Origin: Prosthecochloris sp.
GTDB taxonomy: Bacteria > Bacteroidota > Chlorobiia > Chlorobiales > Chlorobiaceae
Direction: 5' to 3'
DNA: 22,002 nt
Assembly: GCA_004028745.1 (NCBI GenBank)
Contig: RAZP01000061.1
Span: 1 to 22,002, forward strand
Positions 1 through 7,949 of this stretch are shown here, one piece after another (position 1 is the first letter of the stretch; the number at the start of each line of letters is the position of its first letter). A program made the position numbers and the translations under genes. The notes below the pieces were generated by a model, which worked only from the letters and a program-made list of their open reading frames with translations, searched no databases and was not told where the DNA came from.

Positions 1-746
1 TGCTTGGCATACATAGTCTTATTCAGGAACAAAACGCCTTTCCCGGAGTGACAACAAAGCTGCTTGCCGTTCTTGCCACCGAGGTGCATCTCTCTTTTCC
101 TGACAGCAGGCGCTTTCTGAAAAGAAAGAGAGGCGTCCATGTTTCCGGCAATCCTGCCCGCGGGTTCCCCGTGACCGACAGCCGCAGTGCCAAGGAGCAT
201 TTCGGCCTTGATCCCGATCTGCCGACCCTTCTTGTTTTCGGAGGGAGCCGTGGAGCCCGTTCTATCAACAACGCTGTCAAAGGGTGGATTCGGGAACTGA
301 AGGGGAAATCAAATGTTATCTGGCAGACAGGTTCTCTTGACTACAAATCGATCAGCGAAGAGTTCAGTCCTTCACGCAATCTCTGGATCGGTCCGTATAT
401 CAATGAGATGGGCAAAGCCTATGCTTCTGCGGACATCGTTCTTTGCCGTGCCGGAGCATCGACCGTTGCGGAACTGACCAATCTCGGTAAACCGGCGATC
501 CTTGTGCCCTACCCCTATGCAACGGGCAATCATCAGTTTTTCAATGCCGAAGCATTGTCAAGGGAAGGTGCTGCTGAGCTTGTCGAGGACCGGGAGGTTG
601 CGGGCAGCCGTGCAAGGGAGCTGGTGCAGGGCATGCTGGCGGATGCCGGGATGCGTGAGAGAATGGCGCAAGCCTGCCGGAAACATGGAAGGCCGGAAGC
701 GGCAGGTGAGCTTGCCGGAAGAATCGCTGAACTTGCAAATCAATAA
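1..746 (+). CDS. murG: MurG, UDP-GlcNAc:lipid I GlcNAc transferase (C-terminal part)
   Basis: Partial: the gene enters from upstream and the reading frame is open from base 3 (LGIHSLIQEQNAFPGVTTK...). The IQEQN-x-x-PG-x-T stretch is the conserved end of the MurG N-terminal domain. The rest is the C-terminal GT-B domain with FGGSRGA and ELTNLGKPAILVPYPYATGNHQ, which bind UDP-GlcNAc. The enzyme adds GlcNAc to lipid I to give lipid II at the inner face of the membrane. The stop TAA (744-746) is 10 bases before the murC start, so the two are probably co-transcribed. Seen: motifs and frame. Known: GT28 family function. Recognition is firm; only the start is missing. Confidence 0.96.
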   Translation, partial: LGIHSLIQEQNAFPGVTTKLLAVLATEVHLSFPDSRRFLKRKRGVHVSGNPARGFPVTDSRSAKEHFGLDPDLPTLLVFGGSRGARSINNAVKGWIRELKGKSNVIWQTGSLDYKSISEEFSPSRNLWIGPYINEMGKAYASADIVLCRAGASTVAELTNLGKPAILVPYPYATGNHQFFNAEALSREGAAELVEDREVAGSRARELVQGMLADAGMRERMAQACRKHGRPEAAGELAGRIAELANQ

Positions 747-756
747 ATGAAGTGCC

Positions 757-2172
757 GTGGAGCTGGGAAAAACAAGGTGTGTGCATATTGTCGGTATCGG
801 CGGCGCAGGCATGAGCGCGATTGCCGAGCTGCTGCTGAAGTCCGGTTTTGCTGTTACGGGGTCCGACCTTGTCGCCAGTGAGGTGACGGGGAAACTTCAG
901 GACCAGGGTGCAACGGTTGCCCGGGGGCACAGCGCGGATAACATCGGCGACTGCGATGTAGTTGTGTACTCGTCCGCAGTAGCGGCAAATGACAATGTAG
1001 AGATTGCAGCTGCCGTACAGAAGGGCATTCCGGTTATCAAAAGGGATGAAATGCTCGGGGAGCTGATGCGGTATAAAAGCGGTATCTGTGTTGCGGGTAC
1101 GCACGGTAAGACAACGACGACCGCCATGATCGCAACGATGCTCATAGAGGCAGGCGAGTCGCCTACCGTTATGATCGGTGGCATTTCCGACTACCTGAAA
1201 GGGAGCACCATGGTAGGAAACGGGCGGTATATGGTTATAGAAGCGGACGAATACGACCGTGCATTTCTGACGCTGACCCCTTCGCTTGCCGTTATCAACA
1301 GTCTTGAGATCGAACACACGGATACGTACGCCGGTATTGAAGATCTCAGGGAAGCTTTTATTGCATTTGCCAACAAGGTCCCTTTCTACGGTAAAGTATT
1401 GTGTTGTGTGGACTGGCCGGAAGTAAGGAAAATCATCCCCCTGTTGAACAGACGTTCGTTTACCTACGGTATCGAGGAGTCGGCGGATCTTACAGCCCGT
1501 GACATACAGGTAGATGGGTATGAGACGTTTTTCACGGTCGAATATCGCAAGCAGGAGCTGGCTCGTTTCAGCATGGCTGTCCCCGGACGGCATAATGTAC
1601 ATAACGCTCTTGCTGCAATCGCAACAGGGCTGGAAATGGGATTGCCGGTTGATAAGATTGTTTCGGGACTTGCCGCATTCAGCGGGATGAGACGGCGCTT
1701 TCAGGTTATCTGCGGCAAAAGCGGAGGACCGGTAATCGTCGATGATTACGCGCATCATCCCTCAGAGGTAAAGGCAGCGGTTAAAGCGGCAAAAGCAGGC
1801 TGGCCCGATTATGAGGTCATCGCGGTTTTTCAGCCCCACCTCTTCTCCAGGACAAAGGATTTTGTCGATGAATACGGCTGGGCTCTTTCAAACGCCGACC
1901 GTGTCTGTGTCACCGATGTATTTGCCGCGCGTGAAAACCCTGCCGATTTTCCCGGGATCACCGGTTCCCTTGTTGCCGAGGCGGCAAAGGTTGCAGGTGC
2001 TCAAAAGGTGTTGTTTATCCCTGACAGGGAGGAACTCTGCAGGAGCCTTGCAGGTTACTGTGTAGCAGGAAAGCTCTTGCTATGCATGGGCGCAGGGGAC
2101 ATTACAAAGATTGCAGTAGAGCTTGCGGAGAAATGTAAACGCCAGAATTCGGAATTCGTAAACCGGAAGTAA
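757..2172 (+). CDS. murC: MurC, UDP-N-acetylmuramate--L-alanine ligase
   Basis: 471-aa cytoplasmic ligase that adds the first L-alanine to UDP-MurNAc using ATP. It has the N-terminal dinucleotide-like fold (GIGGAGMS, residues 13-20), the ATP-binding loop GTHGKTTT (114-121), the EADEYDRAFL motif, and DDYAHHPSE from residue 329 in the C-terminal domain. Full family length. The start is GTG at 757, which puts the first beta strand (CVHIVGIGG) at the usual place; the Shine-Dalgarno is poor, so coupling to murG is likely. Downstream is a 256-bp spacer containing an inverted-repeat element before murB, unusual in an otherwise tight cluster. Confidence 0.97.
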   Translation: MELGKTRCVHIVGIGGAGMSAIAELLLKSGFAVTGSDLVASEVTGKLQDQGATVARGHSADNIGDCDVVVYSSAVAANDNVEIAAAVQKGIPVIKRDEMLGELMRYKSGICVAGTHGKTTTTAMIATMLIEAGESPTVMIGGISDYLKGSTMVGNGRYMVIEADEYDRAFLTLTPSLAVINSLEIEHTDTYAGIEDLREAFIAFANKVPFYGKVLCCVDWPEVRKIIPLLNRRSFTYGIEESADLTARDIQVDGYETFFTVEYRKQELARFSMAVPGRHNVHNALAAIATGLEMGLPVDKIVSGLAAFSGMRRRFQVICGKSGGPVIVDDYAHHPSEVKAAVKAAKAGWPDYEVIAVFQPHLFSRTKDFVDEYGWALSNADRVCVTDVFAARENPADFPGITGSLVAEAAKVAGAQKVLFIPDREELCRSLAGYCVAGKLLLCMGAGDITKIAVELAEKCKRQNSEFVNRK

Positions 2173-2175
2173 AAA

Positions 2176-2412
2176 GTTTGTTTATCTGTTGAAGCGTTGA
2201 ATTGTAAGGGCATGAGAATCAGTCGGCATTTTTTCAATGAGCAATAGACAAATCGTAGAGGGATGGGCCTATGTGCCCACCCGCTTATGTTGGGTGTATT
2301 ACACAAAGGCTTGTTGGCTGGATAGCTTGTTAGCCAAACATTTTTTTGCTATCGAGCTAACTCGTTGACAAGCCGATTCTTAACAGTTCAACGATTCAAC
2401 AAATAAACAAAC
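2176..2412. repeat. 237-bp nested inverted-repeat element between murC and murB
   Basis: The outer arms 2176-2205 (GTTTGTTTATCTGTTGAAGC...) and 2383-2412 are inverted copies matching at 27 of 30 positions. Inside, GGCTTGT (2308-2314) pairs with ACAAGCC (2368-2374), and TTGGCTGGATAGC (2314-2326) pairs with GCTATCGAGCTAA (2348-2360) with two mismatches; a T-run (2341-2347) lies in the loop. The whole spacer can fold as one long interrupted hairpin. No open frame of note is inside. A sequence close to the right arm occurs again, alone, at 15221-15250, so this is a dispersed repeat and not a local accident. It starts 4 bases after the murC stop and ends 16 bases before the murB start. Confidence 0.8.
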
Positions 2413-2428
2413 CAACAGTTGTGTATAG

Positions 2429-3361
2429 ATGATTAGTACTGAAGAACTGCTGGACGCCATCAGGGGGCAGGTGCTTCTGGGCGAGCCCATGAAAGAGCAT
2501 ACCGCTCTGAAAATCGGGGGTACGGTTGATTTTTATGTTGACCCTCTTGACAGGGAGGATCTTTGCCGGGCGGTAGCGCTGTTTGAAGCGAGAAGCCTTC
2601 CCTATATGCTCATCGGCAGAGGATCAAATCTTCTGGTAGATGATGACGGTGTCAGGGGGGCGGTTATCGTAACTTCCAGGGCTTTGGGGAAGTACAGTAT
2701 CAGAAAAAATACCCTGACGACAGGCGCGGGTGTGCCGTTACCGGTGATTGCAGAGAAGACATTTGCTCTCTCACTTGGTGGTTTGGAGATGCTTCAGGGT
2801 ATACCCGGAACGGTTGGTGGAGCGATTGCCATGAATGCTGGTGCGCACGGGCAGGAAGTTTCCAGCGTTGTATCCCGGGTCGAGATACTCGCAAACGGTA
2901 AGCCGCAGGTGATATCCAGGGAAGAAATTGTGTTCGGTTACCGCTACAGTTCTCTTGAAGGGTGCGTGATTCTTGGTGCGGAGATGAAACTTGAGAGATT
3001 TTCCAATGCCGAACGTGACAGGCGCGACAGGTTGCGCAGGGAAGCTCTTCAGCGGCGGAGCATTTCCCAGCCGTTATCATGGCCTAATGCGGGAAGCGTT
3101 TTCCGTAATCCGTCGCCAGAGGAAAATCCTTCGGGGCTCAGTGCGGGTCAAATGATCGATGCCTGTGGGCTTAAGGGCTTGTGCAGAGGCGGAGCGATGA
3201 TTTCGGAATCCCATGCCAATTTTATCGTCAATACAGGTGATGCAAGGGCAGCCGATGTTATGGAGTTGATCTGTGTGGCAAAGGAGCGTGTTTGGAAGAT
3301 GTTTGGGGTCTCTCTTGAGCTGGAAGTCAGGCTTCTTGGATTTGAAAAAAATTGCTGCTGA
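2429..3361 (+). CDS. murB: MurB, UDP-N-acetylenolpyruvoylglucosamine reductase
   Basis: 310-aa FAD enzyme that reduces enolpyruvyl-UDP-GlcNAc to UDP-MurNAc with NADPH. FAD-domain motifs are LIGRGSNLLV (61-70) and GGLEMLQGIPGTVGGAIAMN from residue 117. The active-site set is visible: R172 in GYRYS, the proton-donor S223 in NAGSVFRNP, and E299 in LELEVRLLG. It looks like the shorter type II MurB. The start ATG 2429 lies just after the repeat arm and has no convincing Shine-Dalgarno (upstream TTGTGTATAG), so initiation may be weak or leaderless. The stop TGA overlaps the ftsQ ATG by one base. Confidence 0.96.
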   Translation: MISTEELLDAIRGQVLLGEPMKEHTALKIGGTVDFYVDPLDREDLCRAVALFEARSLPYMLIGRGSNLLVDDDGVRGAVIVTSRALGKYSIRKNTLTTGAGVPLPVIAEKTFALSLGGLEMLQGIPGTVGGAIAMNAGAHGQEVSSVVSRVEILANGKPQVISREEIVFGYRYSSLEGCVILGAEMKLERFSNAERDRRDRLRREALQRRSISQPLSWPNAGSVFRNPSPEENPSGLSAGQMIDACGLKGLCRGGAMISESHANFIVNTGDARAADVMELICVAKERVWKMFGVSLELEVRLLGFEKNCC

Positions 3362-4227
3362 TGAAAGGATTTGTTTACGATGACGATTCGGAAATTCCTC
3401 CGGAACCCATTGGGCGGTCCGGAGGAGATCATCAAAATGACTCCGAACTTTCAGGTTCCAGGTGGAAAGCCATTGCCGGGGTTACGCTGCTTGTTGTTGC
3501 AGGACTTGCCGCACTGGGGGTCTATGCGCAGCAATGGAAAAAAAGTATATGGATCAGGGAAGTTGTTTTCAGCGGTAATCATTTGCTGTCGGCGGAAGAG
3601 CTTATGAAAAAGGCTGATGGACTTATTGGCAAAAATCTTGAAGAGGTTGATGGTCCTGCTCTTACGGAAAGCTATGCCGCACTTCCCTATATCAGGCAGG
3701 CTGAGGTTGTCAAGGAGATGAACGGAATCGTTCGCGTCAGGGTTGAAGAACGTGTACCAATGGCAAAGGTTGTGAGTGGTGATAAAGTTCAGGTTATTGA
3801 CACGGAAGGTTATATCTTGCCTTATCGTGACTTTCCCCCATCCTCATCGATGCTTCTTCGGGTCACCGGCATGAAAATAAAGCATGTAAAAGGAGTGCGT
3901 CTGAAGAAAGCAGATGAAAGAAGTTTTGCTGTTCTCAAAGAAATGATAGAGGCTGTAACGGCATCTGAATACGCGCGTTTTCTGGTAAGGGATATTACCT
4001 TCGGCGAAGGAAATAAAACGTATTTTATCGCGGCGGGCTCCCCTACTCGTTTTATTGTTGGGAATGATGGGGACTACAAGGAAAAGTTGAAAAAATTCGA
4101 GATATTCTGGCAACAGGTGGTTGCAAAAAAGGGACTTGACGGTTATGCGAAAGTTGATCTGAGATTCAACAAAAGAGTTTTTGCTGTCGAAAACAGCCTA
4201 CCAGGTTTTCACAGGATATCGCCTTGA
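3361..4227 (+). CDS. ftsQ: FtsQ/DivIB-type cell-division protein
   Basis: 288 aa from ATG 3361, which overlaps the murB stop as TGATG; a TTG three codons upstream is possible but less likely. The order is an acidic cytoplasmic tail (about 1-40), one membrane segment near residues 41-58 (AIAGVTLLVVAGLAALGVYA), then a periplasmic POTRA domain (IREVVFSGNHLLSAEELMKK...) with the conserved RVEERVPMAKV strand, and the FtsQ C-terminal region. It is a single-pass divisome scaffold that links early FtsZ/FtsA to FtsLB/FtsWI. Its place between murB and ftsA is the classic dcw order, which supports the call more than sequence identity does. Confidence 0.9.
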   Translation: MKGFVYDDDSEIPPEPIGRSGGDHQNDSELSGSRWKAIAGVTLLVVAGLAALGVYAQQWKKSIWIREVVFSGNHLLSAEELMKKADGLIGKNLEEVDGPALTESYAALPYIRQAEVVKEMNGIVRVRVEERVPMAKVVSGDKVQVIDTEGYILPYRDFPPSSSMLLRVTGMKIKHVKGVRLKKADERSFAVLKEMIEAVTASEYARFLVRDITFGEGNKTYFIAAGSPTRFIVGNDGDYKEKLKKFEIFWQQVVAKKGLDGYAKVDLRFNKRVFAVENSLPGFHRISP

Positions 4228-4251
4228 TATCATTGTGCACAGGATGAAGCA

Positions 4252-5532
4252 ATGCAGAGAAGCAATATAGTCGTCGGGCTGGACATAGGGACAACAAAAG
4301 TTTGTGTTGTTGTTGCCGAAAGGGATGAAATGGGGAAACTCAACATCCTTGGGCAGGGCCGCACGGATTCTGAAGGGCTGCAGCGGGCAACGGTTGTCAA
4401 CATCAATAAAACGGTTGAGGCCATAAAAACCGCAGTTGCCGATGCCGAGCGCGAGTCCTCGATCCGGGTAAAAGGTGTTAATGTCGGGATATCCGGTGCT
4501 CATGTCCATTGCATCAACAGTCATTCCGAAATAAGCGTCAATCAGTCGGGGATCGTCAACGCTTCGGATGTAAAGCGTTTTCTTGAAAAGGCAAAGACCA
4601 ACATCCGCTATCTGGACATTGACCACGAGATCATCCATGTTATTCCCCAGGAGTTTATTGTCGATGACCAGGAGGGTGTGCTCGATCCTATCGGTATGGC
4701 CGGAACCACGATGCGCGGGAGCGCCTATATCGTGGTGGGAATGAAAACCAAGATCCGCAACATCAAGCAGTGCGTTGAAAAAGCCGGTCTTGAAGTCAAT
4801 GCAATGACTTTTGAGCCTATTGCGTCCGGGCTGGCCGTTATGAAAGAGAGTGAGAAAAAAAGCGGGGTCGTCATTATCGATATAGGCGGCGGCACCACGG
4901 AAGTTGCCATCTATATTGACGGAGCTATTCGTTTTTCGGAAGTGATAAAGGTAGCGGCCAACGATGTAACGCATGATGTCGCTTACGGTGTCAAGGCGCT
5001 CTACGAGGTTGCTGAAGATCTGAAGATCAAGCACGGTTGTGCCTGTACAGGAGAGCGCTCCGAAGATGAGGAAATACTGGTTGAGGGCATTGAGGGCCGC
5101 CCCCAAAAGTCTTTCATGAAAAGCTCGCTGACACTTATTATCGAGGCCCGTATGATGGAGATTTTTGAACTGATAAGAGACGCGATCAAGCGTTCCGGAT
5201 ATTTTGAATATCTGAATGCAGGAGCAGTGATTACCGGGGGCGGCTGTTTGATACCCGGAACCGATGTTCTTGCCGCAAGTGTGCTGGGGCTTGATGTGAG
5301 GACCGGTTTTCCTGAAGGTGTTTCGGGCGGGATGAAAGGAGCTATAAACAGTCCTATCTACGCTACGGTTATGGGACTCGTTGCGTACTCTTTCGAAAAC
5401 AGGGTCTTTCAGGATAGGGATGTGATCGACCTGCGGGAAAGCCAAACTGAAACAGCTGACATCGAAAGCGAACAGGGTCAGTCGGGAAAGAAAATTGTCG
5501 ACCGTTTGAAAGATTGGTGGGAAAAGCTTTGA
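4252..5532 (+). CDS. ftsA: FtsA, actin-like divisome ATPase
   Basis: 426 aa. Actin-fold ATP-binding signatures are present: VGLDIGTTKVCVVV at the N terminus (phosphate 1), IIDIGGGTTEVAIY (phosphate 2) and ITGGGCLIPG (adenosine). The C-terminal tail ends in a short amphipathic helix (KIVDRLKDWWEKL), as expected for the membrane-targeting peptide that tethers FtsZ polymers to the membrane. ATG 4252 is preceded by AGGA (4241-4244) at 7 bases. It lies 24 bases after ftsQ and 60 bases before ftsZ, so it is likely in the same transcript. Confidence 0.96.
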   Translation: MQRSNIVVGLDIGTTKVCVVVAERDEMGKLNILGQGRTDSEGLQRATVVNINKTVEAIKTAVADAERESSIRVKGVNVGISGAHVHCINSHSEISVNQSGIVNASDVKRFLEKAKTNIRYLDIDHEIIHVIPQEFIVDDQEGVLDPIGMAGTTMRGSAYIVVGMKTKIRNIKQCVEKAGLEVNAMTFEPIASGLAVMKESEKKSGVVIIDIGGGTTEVAIYIDGAIRFSEVIKVAANDVTHDVAYGVKALYEVAEDLKIKHGCACTGERSEDEEILVEGIEGRPQKSFMKSSLTLIIEARMMEIFELIRDAIKRSGYFEYLNAGAVITGGGCLIPGTDVLAASVLGLDVRTGFPEGVSGGMKGAINSPIYATVMGLVAYSFENRVFQDRDVIDLRESQTETADIESEQGQSGKKIVDRLKDWWEKL

Positions 5533-5575
5533 GGGTTTCGGGGCGTGGAACGAAATTAACAGGAATGCCCCTAAA

Positions 5576-5582
5576 AAGGAGG
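5576..5582 (+). promoter_or_regulatory. Strong Shine-Dalgarno of ftsZ
   Basis: AAGGAGG, a full complement to the 16S rRNA 3' end, lies 10 bases before ATG 5593 and fixes the ftsZ start. It is the strongest ribosome site of the division cluster, consistent with FtsZ being needed in much larger amount than FtsA or FtsQ. Confidence 0.85.
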
Positions 5583-5592
5583 AATACGATAC

Positions 5593-6852
5593 ATGGCATT
5601 TGAACTGGACCCCGGCTTGTTTGAGCATGAGGCGGAAAAAGGCGTATCCATCAAGATTGTCGGTGTTGGGGGCTGTGGGGGAAATGCGGTCAATAACATG
5701 ATCGACCGCAGGATCGCGGGGGTGGATTTTATAGCCTTCAATACTGATCGTCAGGCGCTGCTGAACTCTAAAGCTCCTGTAAGGATACAAATCGGCAAGA
5801 AAGCAACCAACGGGCTCGGCGCCGGTGCCGATCCTGCAAAAGGAAGGCAGGCGGCGGAGGATGACCGTGAAGTCATCGCTGATCAGCTGCGGGGGGCGGA
5901 CCTTGTCTTTATTGCTGCGGGGATGGGTAAAGGTACGGGAACTGGTGCTGCTCCGATTATTGCCTCCATTGCAAAGAATATGGGGATCCTTTCCATCGGT
6001 GTTGTTACCCGTCCGTTTAATTTTGAAGGTAAGGTCAAGGCGGAAATTGCTGATGGCGGCATTGCCGAGCTGCGTAAATATATCGATACACTCATCGTTG
6101 TCGAGAACGAGAAGATTCTCAGCATTGCTGAGGAAGGGGTCGGCGCCACCGAGGCATTCAATATGGCAAACGATGTGCTTTACCGTGCTGCAAAGGGAAT
6201 TGCCGATATCATTACCAGTCATGGCCACGTGAATGTGGATTTTGCCGATGTGCGGAGCATCATGTCCGAAGCGGGAGACGCCGTAATGGGATCGGCTTCG
6301 GCCTCCGGTGAACGAAGGGCCTTGAAAGCTGCCTCCGATGCCATTGCCAGCCCGCTGCTGGACGGTATAGCCCTGAAAGGTGCGAAAGGTGTGCTTGTCA
6401 ATATGACAGGTGATGTTACCATGCGGGATATGTCTGATGCCATGAGCTACATAGAGGAGCAGGCAGGCAGGTCGGCAAAAATAATAAACGGTTACGTCGA
6501 GGATCCCGAAGCTTCGGGGGAGATCCGTGTAACAGTAATCATTACGGGTTTCAGTCGCAGCCGCGCCGATCGTGAGCCTGAGGATTCCGAGAGTACATAC
6601 GCTGTCGATACAAAAGCATCAAGGGGGATGTTTACCCAGCCTCTGTCCCGACAGGTTACCCCTGGTGTTCAAGAGCTGAAGCCGGATGATCTTCGAATCC
6701 CCACCTATATTCGCAGAAAGATAGCCATTCACGACCCCATGGAGGTGGGTGCCAAAGGCAGCATATCAAAATCCGGGGATGATCGTCTTGAAGATGTCAT
6801 TCGTAAAGGGGAGGCCAATACCCCCGCCTATCTGCGGCGGCGCAAACAGTAG
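5593..6852 (+). CDS. ftsZ: FtsZ, tubulin-like division GTPase
   Basis: 419 aa. The GTPase domain is complete: VGVGGCGGNAVNN (about 23-35), NTDRQALLNSKAP, the tubulin signature loop at 110-120, and the T7 catalytic loop NVDFADVRSIMSEAGDAVMG. The signature loop reads GMGKGTGTGAA, with Lys113 where bacterial FtsZ usually has Gly. After a linker there are two peptides that resemble the C-terminal FtsA-binding peptide: DDLRIPTYIRRK (365-376) and TPAYLRRRKQ at the very end (410-419). Last gene of the mur-fts cluster. No clear intrinsic terminator follows in the 163-base gap before the sdh block. Confidence 0.97.
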   Translation: MAFELDPGLFEHEAEKGVSIKIVGVGGCGGNAVNNMIDRRIAGVDFIAFNTDRQALLNSKAPVRIQIGKKATNGLGAGADPAKGRQAAEDDREVIADQLRGADLVFIAAGMGKGTGTGAAPIIASIAKNMGILSIGVVTRPFNFEGKVKAEIADGGIAELRKYIDTLIVVENEKILSIAEEGVGATEAFNMANDVLYRAAKGIADIITSHGHVNVDFADVRSIMSEAGDAVMGSASASGERRALKAASDAIASPLLDGIALKGAKGVLVNMTGDVTMRDMSDAMSYIEEQAGRSAKIINGYVEDPEASGEIRVTVIITGFSRSRADREPEDSESTYAVDTKASRGMFTQPLSRQVTPGVQELKPDDLRIPTYIRRKIAIHDPMEVGAKGSISKSGDDRLEDVIRKGEANTPAYLRRRKQ

Positions 6853-7015
6853 CTCTGTGGTTTGTTCATGCCTGCACGGCCTGTGCCTGTTGGAAGTCTT
6901 TTCAGAATTGTAACGTAAAGAGACATGTCGGTAATGGTTCTTTTTCAATGACATGTTATCTTGCGTGCGAATGTTGCCTGTCAGCAGGTTTTCTTACCAC
7001 ATTTATCGTTTAGGG

Positions 7016-7450
7016 ATGCAAGAGAACATTGAGCGGTCCGGGCCGTCAAGAGATAACCCTTCGTTCAGAACGTTTCTGTCCATGATATCCTCCTACAGGA
7101 TCCGTGCAGGCATGGCAGCATGGCTGCTGCACCGGTTGACGGGTCTCTCTCTCGTCTTTTATCTTGTGATTCACATCATGGGGCTGCGCTCCCTCGGTGA
7201 CCCTGCTGCATTTGAGTTATACATAACGACCTTCCGCAACCCTCTCTTCAAAATTGCAGAGGTCATGCTGCTCGGGGCTATCGCTTTTCATGCATTCAAC
7301 GGTGTGAGGATACTGATTCAGGATATATTTTTTCGTTCTGAACGACAGCGTATACTGTTCTATGCCGTGCTTGCACTTTCGAGCATCGTGACGCTTGCCG
7401 GCGGGCTGCTTATTATTTTTCCATATTTCATAGCGCCATTTTTGCCATGA
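7016..7450 (+). CDS. sdhC: Succinate dehydrogenase/fumarate reductase cytochrome b anchor, SdhC-like
   Basis: About 144 aa from ATG 7016; ATG 6953 and 7082 are in-frame alternatives and none has a good Shine-Dalgarno, so the start is uncertain. Three hydrophobic segments follow the HRLTG motif typical of SdhC (LLHRLTGLSLVFYLVIHIMG). His in LVIHIMG and in FHAFNGVRIL are candidate heme ligands. The protein anchors the catalytic subunits in the membrane and passes electrons to or from quinone (menaquinone in green sulfur bacteria). The stop overlaps the start of the next gene as ATGA, a sign of translational coupling. Confidence 0.85.
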   Translation: MQENIERSGPSRDNPSFRTFLSMISSYRIRAGMAAWLLHRLTGLSLVFYLVIHIMGLRSLGDPAAFELYITTFRNPLFKIAEVMLLGAIAFHAFNGVRILIQDIFFRSERQRILFYAVLALSSIVTLAGGLLIIFPYFIAPFLP

Positions 7451-7935
7451 GCAGCGAGCACGGTTTACAAAGGATCTACTCTTCCCGTTCCGGGCAGCTG
7501 GGATGGTTGATGCGGCGTATTACCGGGGTAGGCCTTTTGTTTTTTGTAGGACTTCATTTCTGGATACAGCATATGCCAAACGGCTTTCTTGCAACAGCGG
7601 AGGAGTATAATGAAATAATCAAAGGGTTTGAAAAGATCACCCCGGAGTTTGCTGATGCCATTGCCAAAGGAAAGATCAGAGAGGCGCTGCCGGGCGAGCA
7701 TGTCATTACTTACGACAAAGTGCTTGAGAGACTGCATACCCCTTTGTGGAAAACGGTGGACATTACGCTGCTTCTTTTCGCTCTTTTGCACGGTATGCTT
7801 GGCATGGCCAACGTTCTCGGGGACTACATACAGAACGCTTCCCTGCGGAAAGTTGCCGTGATATTCTGCTGGGCGGTGATCTTGTTTCTTGCAACACAGG
7901 GAATTGTGACCGTAATGACTGTTGGAACGAATTAG
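7447..7935 (+). CDS. sdhD: Succinate dehydrogenase/fumarate reductase second membrane anchor, SdhD-like
   Basis: 162 aa with three predicted membrane segments. It begins GQLGWLMRRITGVGLLFFVGLHFWIQHM, another R-I-T-G motif followed by a His in the first helix, and has a second His in LLFALLHGMLGMANVLGDY. Together with SdhC this gives about four helix-borne histidines, as expected of a two-anchor, two-heme (type A) complex; that class assignment is inference. It overlaps sdhC by four bases and ends 14 bases before sdhA. Confidence 0.82.
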   Translation: MSSEHGLQRIYSSRSGQLGWLMRRITGVGLLFFVGLHFWIQHMPNGFLATAEEYNEIIKGFEKITPEFADAIAKGKIREALPGEHVITYDKVLERLHTPLWKTVDITLLLFALLHGMLGMANVLGDYIQNASLRKVAVIFCWAVILFLATQGIVTVMTVGTN

Positions 7936-7949
7936 GATGTCCGGATATT

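Noticed and set aside
541..1758. A 405-codon minus-strand frame opposite murG/murC
   Set aside because: Shadow of conserved plus-strand genes; composition (Cys/His/Arg-rich, no domain) is typical of antisense translation.
2176..2412. CRISPR array or attachment site
   Set aside because: The repeats are inverted arms, not regularly spaced direct repeats, and no cas or integrase gene is present.
4198..6228. A 676-codon open frame on the minus strand across ftsA and ftsZ
   Set aside because: It is antisense to two strongly conserved genes, has no recognisable domain and no ribosome site; long antisense frames are common opposite GC-rich coding DNA.
6923..6956. ACATGTC/GACATGT inverted repeat between ftsZ and sdhC
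   Set aside because: Only 7 bp with a 20-base gap and no T-run; within chance expectation.
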